Assembly (NCBI RefSeq): GCF_028748185.1
Contig: NZ_CP118164.1
Coordinates: forward strand, 3,993,814 to 4,057,813
DNA length: 64,000 bases
Reading direction: 5' to 3'
Source of the DNA: Bremerella sp. P1
GTDB lineage: Bacteria > Planctomycetota > Planctomycetia > Pirellulales > Pirellulaceae
Shown here piece after piece: positions 7,935-16,701 of the stretch. Below the pieces are notes generated by a model, which made no database searches, was not told the DNA's origin, and saw only the letters and a list, made by a program, of their open reading frames with translations. Position 1 is the stretch's first letter. Every line of letters begins with the position of its first letter. Made by a program: the position numbers and the translations under genes.

Positions 7935-8915
7935 CTAAGCAGCCCGGCGATCTTCGTCGCCATCGGCGAGTAGGTACTCGTTTAGGCGATCGAACTCGTC
8001 CGCATTCTTAAAGTGGATGACAATTTTGCCTCCCTTGGTCGACTGCTTGATGTCGACCTTGGTGCCCAGGGCCATCCGCAAGTCTTCCTCCAGGGCAACA
8101 ACCTGTTGCGACTTGCTGCGTGAGCCCTTCTTGGCAGGCGTGGTCGGTGCCGCAGGTTCTTCCCCGTTGAGGTAGTCCTGCACGGCCTGTTCGGTGGCTC
8201 GGACGCTCCAGCCTTCGGTGCCGATCCGGCTGGCGAATTCGCTTTGGATCTGTTCTTCTCCCAGCGGCAATAGTGCGCGGGCATGCCCTTGCGAGATCTC
8301 TCCGTTGTGCAGGGCCGACTTCACGGTATCGGGCAGATCCAACAGGCGGACCAGGTTGGCGATTGTGCTACGGTCAACCTTGATGCGGTCGGCCAGTTCA
8401 CTCTGGGTGGCATCGTGCTGTTCCAGGTATCGCTGGAAGCTGATCGCCTTTTCCAGTGGGTTGAGGTCCTGACGCTGCAGGTTCTCGACAATCGCCAATT
8501 CGGCTACCAACCGATCGTCCGCTTCTCGGATGAGTGCTGGAATCGAATCCCATCCGGCTATGCCTGCTGCACGCAAACGGCGTTCGCCACTGATCAGTTG
8601 GAAGCGATCACCAATCTGACGCACGACGATCGGCTGAAGGATGTCATGCTCCTTCAAGCTTTCGGCCAGGGAGGCTATCTCAGCGTCGTCGAAGTTGTGC
8701 CGGGGTTGGAATGGATTGCGATCGATCAAGTCGAGCGAGATCCGAGACGCGTCTGACTTCCGCGAGGCTTCTTCCGTGAAGTCCGATTCGGCCAAGCGAG
8801 GACGAAACGGAACCGTTTCGACGGCTTCCTCGCGCAATTCTACTTCCGCTGCTTCGTCGGTTGGGTCTCCCAACAGCGCGGCCAGTCCCCGTCCCAATCG
8901 CTTTTGTCTAGTCAA
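7935..8915 (-). CDS. parB: Chromosome partitioning protein ParB (CTPase, parS-binding)
   Basis: 326 residues, close to the usual ParB length. The CTP-binding N-terminal domain shows NPFQPRHNFDD and the Arg-box GERRLRAAG. A central helix-turn-helix (TQSELADRIKVDRSTIANLVRL) recognises parS, and a C-terminal dimerisation domain follows a Lys/Ser-rich linker. ParB loads on parS, slides as a CTP clamp and recruits SMC. Its start overlaps the parA stop by 8 nt, giving a parA-parB operon. Three parS sites lie just upstream of parA and a fourth about 1.5 kb away. Confidence 0.96.
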   Translation of the reverse strand: MTRQKRLGRGLAALLGDPTDEAAEVELREEAVETVPFRPRLAESDFTEEASRKSDASRISLDLIDRNPFQPRHNFDDAEIASLAESLKEHDILQPIVVRQIGDRFQLISGERRLRAAGIAGWDSIPALIREADDRLVAELAIVENLQRQDLNPLEKAISFQRYLEQHDATQSELADRIKVDRSTIANLVRLLDLPDTVKSALHNGEISQGHARALLPLGEEQIQSEFASRIGTEGWSVRATEQAVQDYLNGEEPAAPTTPAKKGSRSKSQQVVALEEDLRMALGTKVDIKQSTKGGKIVIHFKNADEFDRLNEYLLADGDEDRRAA

Positions 8916-9654
8916 GGTCTAAAACCTCCATGCACAATTCCATATGAGCACGTGCCCCGCGACTGCGAGGTGCGTGGGTAATAACTGATTGCCCAAAGCT
9001 AGGTGCTTCGGAAACCCAGTGATCCCGGGGGACCACCGTATCGAAAACGATGTCGCCAAAGAACTCACGTACTTCCTGTTCGACCTCGTGGGTCAGTTCC
9101 AGGGTTGGGTCGTACATCGTAAGCACGATCCCACCGAACTCGAGCTTGCCAGGCGGACGACGCATGACATCCCGGATGACCTTGATCATCTGCGTCAGTC
9201 CCTCCATCGCGAAGTACTCGGCCTGGATTGGCATGAGGACTTCCGTCGAAGCGGCCAAGGCGGTTTGCGTGATCGCACCGACCGAAGGGGGACAGTCGAT
9301 CAGAACATAGTCGAACTGATTCATGCCTGATTCGAGGTGATTGGTGAGCACGGCCGAAGTGGATTTCTCGCCCCCGGCCAAACGCTCTACGTCCTCGAAA
9401 CTGCGGCTACCGGGAACCAGGAAGAGGCTCTCAACTTTGGTTTCCAGGATCGAGTCCACCAGCGGCTGATCTGAGACAAGCGGATGACGTTCGGTCGGCT
9501 TCTGCCCGACGCCAGTCGTCGCATTGCATTGAGGGTCGAGATCGACCAGCAGCGTGCGCATCTCGGCCATAGCCAAGCCAGCGGCCAGGTTGATGGCCGT
9601 AGTGGTCTTGCCGACGCCACCCTTCTGGTTGGCGATGCACAGGATGCGAGCCAT
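8908..9654 (-). CDS. parA: Chromosome partitioning ATPase ParA (Soj)
   Basis: 248 residues, full length. The deviant Walker A motif KGGVGKTTTAIN is at residues 11-22, the A' motif LLVDLDPQCN near 36-45, and the Walker B DCPPSVG near 120. ParA forms ATP-dependent dimers on nonspecific DNA and drives ParB-parS complexes apart. The ATG at 9654 gives the standard start MARILCIANQKGGVGKTT. It is the first gene of the parAB operon. The 228 nt upstream carry three parS sites, so autoregulation by ParB is plausible. Confidence 0.97.
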   Translation of the reverse strand: MARILCIANQKGGVGKTTTAINLAAGLAMAEMRTLLVDLDPQCNATTGVGQKPTERHPLVSDQPLVDSILETKVESLFLVPGSRSFEDVERLAGGEKSTSAVLTNHLESGMNQFDYVLIDCPPSVGAITQTALAASTEVLMPIQAEYFAMEGLTQMIKVIRDVMRRPPGKLEFGGIVLTMYDPTLELTHEVEQEVREFFGDIVFDTVVPRDHWVSEAPSFGQSVITHAPRSRGARAHMELCMEVLDLD

Positions 9655-9755
9655 GATGCCTCAATGCAGTTGCGAGTCGAAAATCCGTTTTCGAGGTGAG
9701 GATTTTAGACGCGAATGCAAAAACGAGGAAACGGCACTTTGCCAATTAGAAGGCT

Positions 9756-9771
9756 CGTTTCACGTGAAACA
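9756..9771. promoter_or_regulatory. parS site 1
   Basis: CGTTTCACGTGAAACA matches the parS consensus TGTTTCACGTGAAACA at 15 of 16 positions, 102 nt upstream of the parA start. Confidence 0.93.
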
Positions 9772-9788
9772 TTTGCCCTTAGCTTACG

Positions 9789-9804
9789 TGTTTCACGTGA
9801 AACA
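9789..9804. promoter_or_regulatory. parS site 2 (perfect palindrome)
   Basis: TGTTTCACGTGAAACA is identical to the consensus parS of Bacillus and most bacteria, 18 bp from site 1. Confidence 0.96.
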
Positions 9805-9861
9805 CCCAGATTACGGATTCCGGAAACGATGAGTATCCGCGCTAATTGCGGCAATCGATTC

Positions 9862-9877
9862 TGTTTCACGTGAAACG
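9862..9877. promoter_or_regulatory. parS site 3
   Basis: TGTTTCACGTGAAACG matches 15 of 16 consensus positions. It ends 5 nt before the 3' end of the DUF1015 gene. Confidence 0.93.
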
Positions 9878-9882
9878 CATTG

Positions 9883-11184
9883 CTAAGAAAACGGGTGGAT
9901 GACTAGCCCACAGGCAGGTTTCGGCTGTACGAGAATGTCCTGGCTGAACCCGACGTTGCGGTGCATCATGTCCTGATACTGGGCCATGGTCACGGGGCGG
10001 AGTAGGGCGGCTAGTGGAATGGTCTGACCAGATCCGCCATCGAGCATCGAGATCAAATTATCGACGGAGCCGACAAAGGTCTCTTGGGCATTGGCTGTCT
10101 CGAGCAACTCCGTCAGGACGAGCCATTCCCAAAGCATGCCGTCTAGTTCCCTCCAGGCGTCGTCTCTTTCTGGAGTAACCTCTTCCATCTTCAGCTGACC
10201 ATCGGCAGTCAATTTCAGGCAAACCCATGTGCGGTCTGCCGCGCAGTAGATCCCAAAATTCCCGAGCTCGCTGCTGGTCTGAAGTTCTTCCCATAGTTCA
10301 CTTGCCGCTTGTGGGCCATTGCCGAGAACTTGGCAGTCGAAGTGCACCCCCAGACGCTCGATGAGTTGGTCGGATGTCAGCGAAGGAGCATCATGTGCAA
10401 GGGGAAACAGCAGGCGCACGTCGAAGCCCGGTTCGCCCATTTCAAAGAACGCGGTCAGCATGAAGTTGGCCGGATGTTGTGCGGGCAGTTCATCTTGTTG
10501 AGCCAGTTCGTATCGATGAAGCCCTGCGGCGGTGAACTCATTCGGGCTTGCGAAATGAAGTTTTCGGTGAGCCATCTTCTCGCGTAGCGTCCCTATCAAA
10601 TTGTGATCGGTCACTGGCCACAGATTATGGGTTACTTCGGAATCGTCCTTCGCGATCAGAGGAGTGGCCGTGGCAATGTGGTTCTCCAGGACTTGCTGGA
10701 TCGAAATGCCCGGATCGGCATACAGACATGTCTGCGGGCAAACTTCGGCCTGGATCGCTCGGCGGCGATCGAGACTTGCTGCCGAGTCTTCATTGAGGAA
10801 GACGGACAGTGCCTCGTACTGCTCCCGGTCGATCTCAGGCACGTCGAGACCTGCCAGAAAACCTCGCCGCGTGACACGCTGTCCGTTCCAATCAAACTCC
10901 TGGTGATAGACGTAGATCGCTGGGTCTGGCTCACGCTGAAGCACGCCTTGCCGCTGCCAGTCGGTCAGAAACCGCTTGGCTCGCGAATAACGATTGTTCA
11001 GTTCATCATCCCCAGGCTCTTCTCGGTTGGTCAGAACACGTACGATGTTGGCTGGGTGACGCTTATACAACTCGTCGATCTGATCGGGATTGAGCTTGTC
11101 GGCAGGCGGCGCGATGACGTCCGCCAGGGCACCAATATGCCCCAGATCGTACCGCAGTCCGTGAATGGCTCGAATGTCTGGCAT
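9883..11184 (-). CDS. DUF1015 family protein
   Basis: 433 residues. The opening IRAIHGLRYDLGHIGALADVIAPPAD (with the I-PPAD stretch) and LYKRHPANIVRVLTNRE, plus YVYHQEF and RRGFLAGLDV, are hallmarks of DUF1015 (PF06245), a family of about 400-residue proteins of unknown function, often linked in annotation to SerA/serine metabolism or HAD neighbourhoods. No catalytic mechanism has been established. The gene lies between parS site 3 (5 nt beyond its stop) and parS site 4 (25 nt before its start), so its promoter probably lies within ParB-covered DNA. Confidence 0.88.
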   Translation of the reverse strand: MPDIRAIHGLRYDLGHIGALADVIAPPADKLNPDQIDELYKRHPANIVRVLTNREEPGDDELNNRYSRAKRFLTDWQRQGVLQREPDPAIYVYHQEFDWNGQRVTRRGFLAGLDVPEIDREQYEALSVFLNEDSAASLDRRRAIQAEVCPQTCLYADPGISIQQVLENHIATATPLIAKDDSEVTHNLWPVTDHNLIGTLREKMAHRKLHFASPNEFTAAGLHRYELAQQDELPAQHPANFMLTAFFEMGEPGFDVRLLFPLAHDAPSLTSDQLIERLGVHFDCQVLGNGPQAASELWEELQTSSELGNFGIYCAADRTWVCLKLTADGQLKMEEVTPERDDAWRELDGMLWEWLVLTELLETANAQETFVGSVDNLISMLDGGSGQTIPLAALLRPVTMAQYQDMMHRNVGFSQDILVQPKPACGLVIHPFS

Positions 11185-11208
11185 AGTTCGATTTGGCTAG
11201 TTAGGGGA

Positions 11209-11224
11209 AGTTTCACGTGAAACA
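11209..11224. promoter_or_regulatory. parS site 4
   Basis: AGTTTCACGTGAAACA matches 15 of 16 parS positions. It is 25 nt upstream of the DUF1015 start codon and 1.3 kb from the other three sites. Confidence 0.92.
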
Positions 11225-11300
11225 GACTACTTCGTTTCATCCGAAAAGTCCAAGCGGTGGACATCGTCTGTAGAAATACGCGAAACGAACTGTGCAAAAT

Positions 11301-11335
11301 AAAAAAGGGACTCGCCACATGAGCGAGCCCCTTTT
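11301..11335 (-). terminator. Rho-independent terminator after ahcY
   Basis: On the minus strand, AAAAGGGGCTCGC pairs with GCGAGTCCCTTTT (one G-U pair) across a short loop and is followed by further T residues, about 40 nt beyond the ahcY stop. Confidence 0.88.
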
Positions 11336-11375
11336 ACATTGCTCTTTAGTCTCAGCCAAAACTGGCCCCGCTTAA

Positions 11376-12704
<1,329 letters not shown>

Positions 12705-12822
12705 TATGAACTCCACCTTGTTTTGGAGGGACCGGGGGATGAGCCTATCGCGATACTCCACTCCAGTGGGTCGCCGTCAGGCCCATAAAGTACGCAAAAC
12801 ATTGCGCCGCAATTAATCTGTT

Positions 12823-12850
12823 ATGATAAAGTGCTGGCACTCTTTAGCAA
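12823..12850 (-). promoter_or_regulatory. Possible sigma-70 promoter of ahcY
   Basis: On the minus strand, TTGCTA (12850-12845) and TATCAT (12828-12823) are separated by 16 bp. The -10 matches five of six bases and the -35 four of six. Transcription would start near 12816, giving a leader of about 110 nt. Confidence 0.45.
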
Positions 12851-12952
12851 CCCGGGATGAGGGTCGCAGCGTAACGCGAAATCTCGGGTAACAGCGGGGA
12901 AAGTCGTGCGATTTCAAGAGATACGTCGCACCCGTCACTTCTCCCACGCAGG

Positions 12953-13627
12953 TTATTCTTTGGGAAGCTCCCCAAAGGCTTTGCGGGCAGCCGAGACGAA
13001 CGCCTCGACCTTGGCAATATCTTTGATGCCAGGCTGTCCCGGATTCTCAACTCCACCGGCCACATCGACCGCGGATGGTTGAACGGCTCGGATCGCCTCT
13101 GCAACATTCTCCGGGGTCAAACCCCCAGCTAGCACTAAGTGTTTCAGGTGAGGCATCGTGCGCCAGGTGGCCGCCAAATCCCAATTGGAAAGGTGTCCTG
13201 TCCCGCCAAAGGAACCCGGGACGGCCGCATCCATCAGAAGAGCCTGAGGATGAAAGTCATCCGGCAGGGTGGCCCAGCGAACAAGTGAACCGCGGCTGGC
13301 CGCCAAGATGGGAACGCCAGTCGACTGATAGATTGACTGAGCGAACTCGACCGATTCGTCTCCGTGCAACTGGATCCAGTTGAAACCGACACGTTCGTGG
13401 GCTTGTTCGATCTCGGTTTGCGATGCGTTCACAAACAACCCGACGATTTGAACTTCTCCCCGGACCGTGTTTGCAATTTTTACGGCGGTTTTCATTTCCA
13501 CACAGCGTTTGCTCTGGGGAAAGAAGTTCAGGCCGATCGCATCGGCCCCGCTATGCGAGACTGCCACGGCGTTCTCGAAATCGTTCAAACCACAGATCTT
13601 AATGCGGAATATGTCAGGGACAGGCAT
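12953..13627 (-). CDS. trpF: Phosphoribosylanthranilate isomerase
   Basis: 224 residues from ATG at 13627; the frame is open further upstream but the conserved region starts at FRIKICGLN. TrpF converts N-(5-phosphoribosyl)anthranilate to the carboxyphenylamino-deoxyribulose phosphate in tryptophan synthesis. The catalytic Cys of KICGL (residues 9-13), the DAIGLNF strand, and the catalytic Asp and phosphate loop of LLMDAAVPGSFGGTG are present, as is LAGGLTPENV. It is not next to other trp genes, as is common in planctomycetes. It is divergent from the Wzz-like gene. Confidence 0.95.
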   Translation of the reverse strand: MPVPDIFRIKICGLNDFENAVAVSHSGADAIGLNFFPQSKRCVEMKTAVKIANTVRGEVQIVGLFVNASQTEIEQAHERVGFNWIQLHGDESVEFAQSIYQSTGVPILAASRGSLVRWATLPDDFHPQALLMDAAVPGSFGGTGHLSNWDLAATWRTMPHLKHLVLAGGLTPENVAEAIRAVQPSAVDVAGGVENPGQPGIKDIAKVEAFVSAARKAFGELPKE

Positions 13628-13786
13628 GATCGACGAAGTCCGTATATTCGTTAACCGCCTCGCTAGACGGAATATTCTTCCTCGCGATACCGATGCAAGG
13701 TAGATAGCGGTGATGTCAGGAGGACACACGGTTCTCCTTGCCTCTATTTTACAGCATCCTTTGCTCAAGGTGACCCGTTGGTGTCC

Positions 13787-15151
13787 ATGTCGCAGCCACG
13801 CTACACGCCCCCCCGATCTCGCCGCGGAGGCCTTTGGGTCTGGTACCGCGCATTGGTGGTGATTGTGGCCGTCGTTCTAGTCGGCTTGCCGTGGTGCCGC
13901 TCGGGCAGTTCTGGATTCGTGGCCCAAGGCCAAGCAACGATTCTTTCGGATTCTCGAGAACCAGAAGCCCACGCCCACTTACAACCGCTGGTCGAAGACA
14001 TTCTGAAAGCAGCAACAACCGACGAGTTGCTTACTCAATACCTTTCCCAAGACGAACAACTGCGACGTGATCTTCACGTCGTCGATGACAAGGATGCCCT
14101 GGAAATTCTTCGCCGCCGCTTGGAAGTAACCCCCAATCGCGTTGGCGGCCAGGTTACACTCCGCTTGAATTATTACGGAGATGACCGCGAGGCTTGTTCA
14201 CGTTTGTTGTCTCGAATCCTGCAAGATTTCGATCGCGAGTTCAATGACTGGAAGCGAGAAAAAGTAGCGGCTATCGAAGACACTTACGTCGACCAACTCA
14301 AGAACACGGAAAAAGCGATCGCGGCCATGGACGTGGAACTTCGTGGTCTCGAAGTTGCTCGACCGGGCGATATGCCGCCGGCCCCGGTCGATACGCCTTT
14401 GCCGCGAAATCCCGCTTGGGTTCAGACCCGGCAGCAGCTTGAGGATGCCCAGTCGCGTTTGAAAGGATTGTTACAAACGCGGACACCGCGGCACCCGGTT
14501 GTCTTAGATCAGCAGAAGAAGCTTGAGCAACTCGAAGCGCAGTTCGCATCTTTGCCTGAGTACGATTCAAAGCCGCAAACGCCAGTGCCTATGTCGGATC
14601 GCGAGAAACAAGCTGAGCAGTACGAGCAGCGGATTGCTACGCTCAGTTCTGAGCGAGAAGAGAGTCAGAAGCGACTCGACGCCCTTAAGCTGCGACAAAA
14701 AGATGCCGCCAAGGCATTGGGCTTTTTGAACGGCATCACGATGCAACCCTCCGGTGACATCGAGATCTCGTCGATTGGTGGAGTGTGGCGACCGACGTCC
14801 CTACTGGTGCTTGGTGGGTGGGCCATATTTACAGGTCTGATTGCATTCCAGATGGCGGCGAGTTCGGTACGTCCGGTCATGATTACCTCGACGCATAAAC
14901 TTGCGACAGCGACTCCGATCCCCGTGGCTGGCACGGTGACACTTACCGAAGGAGTTCAGCCGGGTGGTCGAGGTCAGTGGCAATTTGGTCGGGCATCATT
15001 TCTGCTGACAAGGCTCGCCGAATTGACGATCGTGACTGTGATTGGGCTAGTGGTGCTAGCGACCCAGACGCAACCTGAATTCAGTCTCTTGTTGCGAGAC
15101 GATCCACTGGCTGCAGTTCGCGAATTGCTTCGCAGTCTAATTCCAGCGTAG
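13787..15151 (+). CDS. Wzz-like polysaccharide chain-length/co-polymerase protein
   Basis: 454 residues from ATG at 13787; TTG and GTG codons just upstream are also in frame. An N-terminal transmembrane helix (about 20-37) is followed by a periplasmic domain with long coiled coils (residues 140-330, rich in Gln, Glu, Lys and Arg). A second transmembrane helix follows (LLVLGGWAIFTGLIAFQMAAS), then a third hydrophobic segment near residue 415. This is the two-helix-plus-coiled-coil plan of Wzz/GumC-type proteins that set polysaccharide chain length, though sequence identity cannot be tested. It is the first gene of a block with the ExeA-like ATPase, the BY-kinase-like protein and a UDP-sugar epimerase. 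Confidence 0.65.
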   Translation: MSQPRYTPPRSRRGGLWVWYRALVVIVAVVLVGLPWCRSGSSGFVAQGQATILSDSREPEAHAHLQPLVEDILKAATTDELLTQYLSQDEQLRRDLHVVDDKDALEILRRRLEVTPNRVGGQVTLRLNYYGDDREACSRLLSRILQDFDREFNDWKREKVAAIEDTYVDQLKNTEKAIAAMDVELRGLEVARPGDMPPAPVDTPLPRNPAWVQTRQQLEDAQSRLKGLLQTRTPRHPVVLDQQKKLEQLEAQFASLPEYDSKPQTPVPMSDREKQAEQYEQRIATLSSEREESQKRLDALKLRQKDAAKALGFLNGITMQPSGDIEISSIGGVWRPTSLLVLGGWAIFTGLIAFQMAASSVRPVMITSTHKLATATPIPVAGTVTLTEGVQPGGRGQWQFGRASFLLTRLAELTIVTVIGLVVLATQTQPEFSLLLRDDPLAAVRELLRSLIPA

Positions 15152-15288
15152 TCGTAAGAGCGGCTTGCTTATCCCTCCGTTTGGAGAATGACGACTAAGA
15201 ATGCCGATGAAAAGAAAGGCTGCATTCTCGAGTGATTAGTTCGACCATCCGCAAGGACGCGGAGATCATACCCCTTCCCGGGACACGG

Positions 15289-16692
15289 ATGACCATGTAC
15301 GAAGAATTTTTTGAATTATCGCATCGCCCATTTCCCAGCGTCCCGTCCTTGGTCGGTTACGTGGAAACGGAGTCTCACCTCGAAGCGATCGAAACCCTGC
15401 TGCGATGTGTTCGCCGCGATGAAGGCGTCGGCACACTGATCTCGGCACCAGGGCTTGGCAAGTCGACGATCGCACTGCGTCTGCAAGAAGAGCTGGAAAC
15501 GGACTTCGAAGTCGTCCGTCTTAACAGTGGTCACTGTGGTTCGCGACGCGCACTGCTTCAGGCAATCGCCTACGAACTAGACCTCCCTTGTCGCGGTCTG
15601 GAAGAAGGCGAACTGCGAATTCAATTCGCGGAGTATGTCGAACGCCTGGAAAGCCGTCGAATGATGGGCATCGTCATTCTCGTCGACGAAGCGAATCTAC
15701 TGCCGATTCGCCTGATGGAAGAGCTTCGCTTGCTGACGAACTTCGCCAGTAAAGATCGTTCCCGAGTGTCCGTCGTCCTGGTCGGGAATATGTCGCTGGA
15801 AGAACGTCTCGCGAGCCCTTACCTGATGTCGTTCAATCAGCGAGTTGGCGCCCGGGCCTATCTGCAGCCACTTACGACAGCCGAGGTAGCCAACTACGTC
15901 CGCCAACAGATTCAATTGGCCGGAGCGAGTCAAACCATCTTCGATGACTCAGCGATCGAAGCGATTGCTCAGCGTAGCCAAGGTGTTCCACGCCTGGTGA
16001 ATCAAATCTGCGATCATTCCTTGCTGCTTGCCGCTTTGGGGGATGAGACAACGCTCGACGCGGATGGAATCGAAGAAGCCTGGGCCGATCTGCAGCGACT
16101 GCCAGCACCGAAACGGCAGATTCGGACAGACAACGCGCATACGACGGACTCACTAATCGAGTTTGGTTCGCTGGAAGAAACGAAGTCAGAATCCTCGGCG
16201 GAGTTCCCTTCGGTTGTTCGCTTTGAAGAGCGATCGCAAGCTGAAGCAGAGGAAGAGTTCACGCCAGAAGCTGCTGAGGAGCCAGAGGTCGAACTGACGT
16301 TTCAAAATGCCACCAATCCGTTTGATGAACAATTCGAAAAGGAAGAAGTGGTCCTTGATCGCTTTGCCTCGCTGGGGGATCAAGAGGTCCGAGGCATTCG
16401 TCGCGTAGTGAGCCCTCGCAACTCCGAAATCGCGGCATTCCTGGTGGGATCAGAAAAGAATCTTGCCGAGGTCGAAATGGTTCAACCGAGTTACACGAAT
16501 GCCGAGGGGATGGTCGTCTCGCGCGACTTCTCGACGCATTCGACAGGGTTCTCCGATTTGGACGATCGCGACATTATTGTGATCGACGCCAATGAAACGA
16601 AGGTTGAGGAACCACAGCACCCTAAGATGCCAGCGCCGCGTCGCCGAACGTACCGTCAATTGTTCTCTCAACTGCGTCGTCAACACGCATAA
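15289..16692 (+). CDS. ExeA/GspA-like AAA ATPase (XrtA-associated ATPase type)
   Basis: 467 residues from ATG at 15289; an alternative ATG at 15295 gives the family-typical MYEEFFELSHRPF. The N-terminal half is a P-loop ATPase: Walker A SAPGLGKSTIAL, Walker B GIVILVDEANLL, sensor-like VVLVGNMSLEERL and the C-terminal RSQGVPRLVNQICDHSLLLA of the ExeA family. The last ~190 residues are acidic and low complexity, unlike ExeA itself. Related ATPases sit in exopolysaccharide/exosortase (EpsH-type) clusters beside a chain-length protein and a tyrosine kinase, the same order as here. Nine nucleotides separate it from the next gene. Confidence 0.75.
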   Translation: MTMYEEFFELSHRPFPSVPSLVGYVETESHLEAIETLLRCVRRDEGVGTLISAPGLGKSTIALRLQEELETDFEVVRLNSGHCGSRRALLQAIAYELDLPCRGLEEGELRIQFAEYVERLESRRMMGIVILVDEANLLPIRLMEELRLLTNFASKDRSRVSVVLVGNMSLEERLASPYLMSFNQRVGARAYLQPLTTAEVANYVRQQIQLAGASQTIFDDSAIEAIAQRSQGVPRLVNQICDHSLLLAALGDETTLDADGIEEAWADLQRLPAPKRQIRTDNAHTTDSLIEFGSLEETKSESSAEFPSVVRFEERSQAEAEEEFTPEAAEEPEVELTFQNATNPFDEQFEKEEVVLDRFASLGDQEVRGIRRVVSPRNSEIAAFLVGSEKNLAEVEMVQPSYTNAEGMVVSRDFSTHSTGFSDLDDRDIIVIDANETKVEEPQHPKMPAPRRRTYRQLFSQLRRQHA

Positions 16693-16701
16693 GCGGAAGT
16701 C

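Noticed and set aside
12705-12816. SAH riboswitch upstream of ahcY
   Set aside because: I could not find the conserved SAH riboswitch core.
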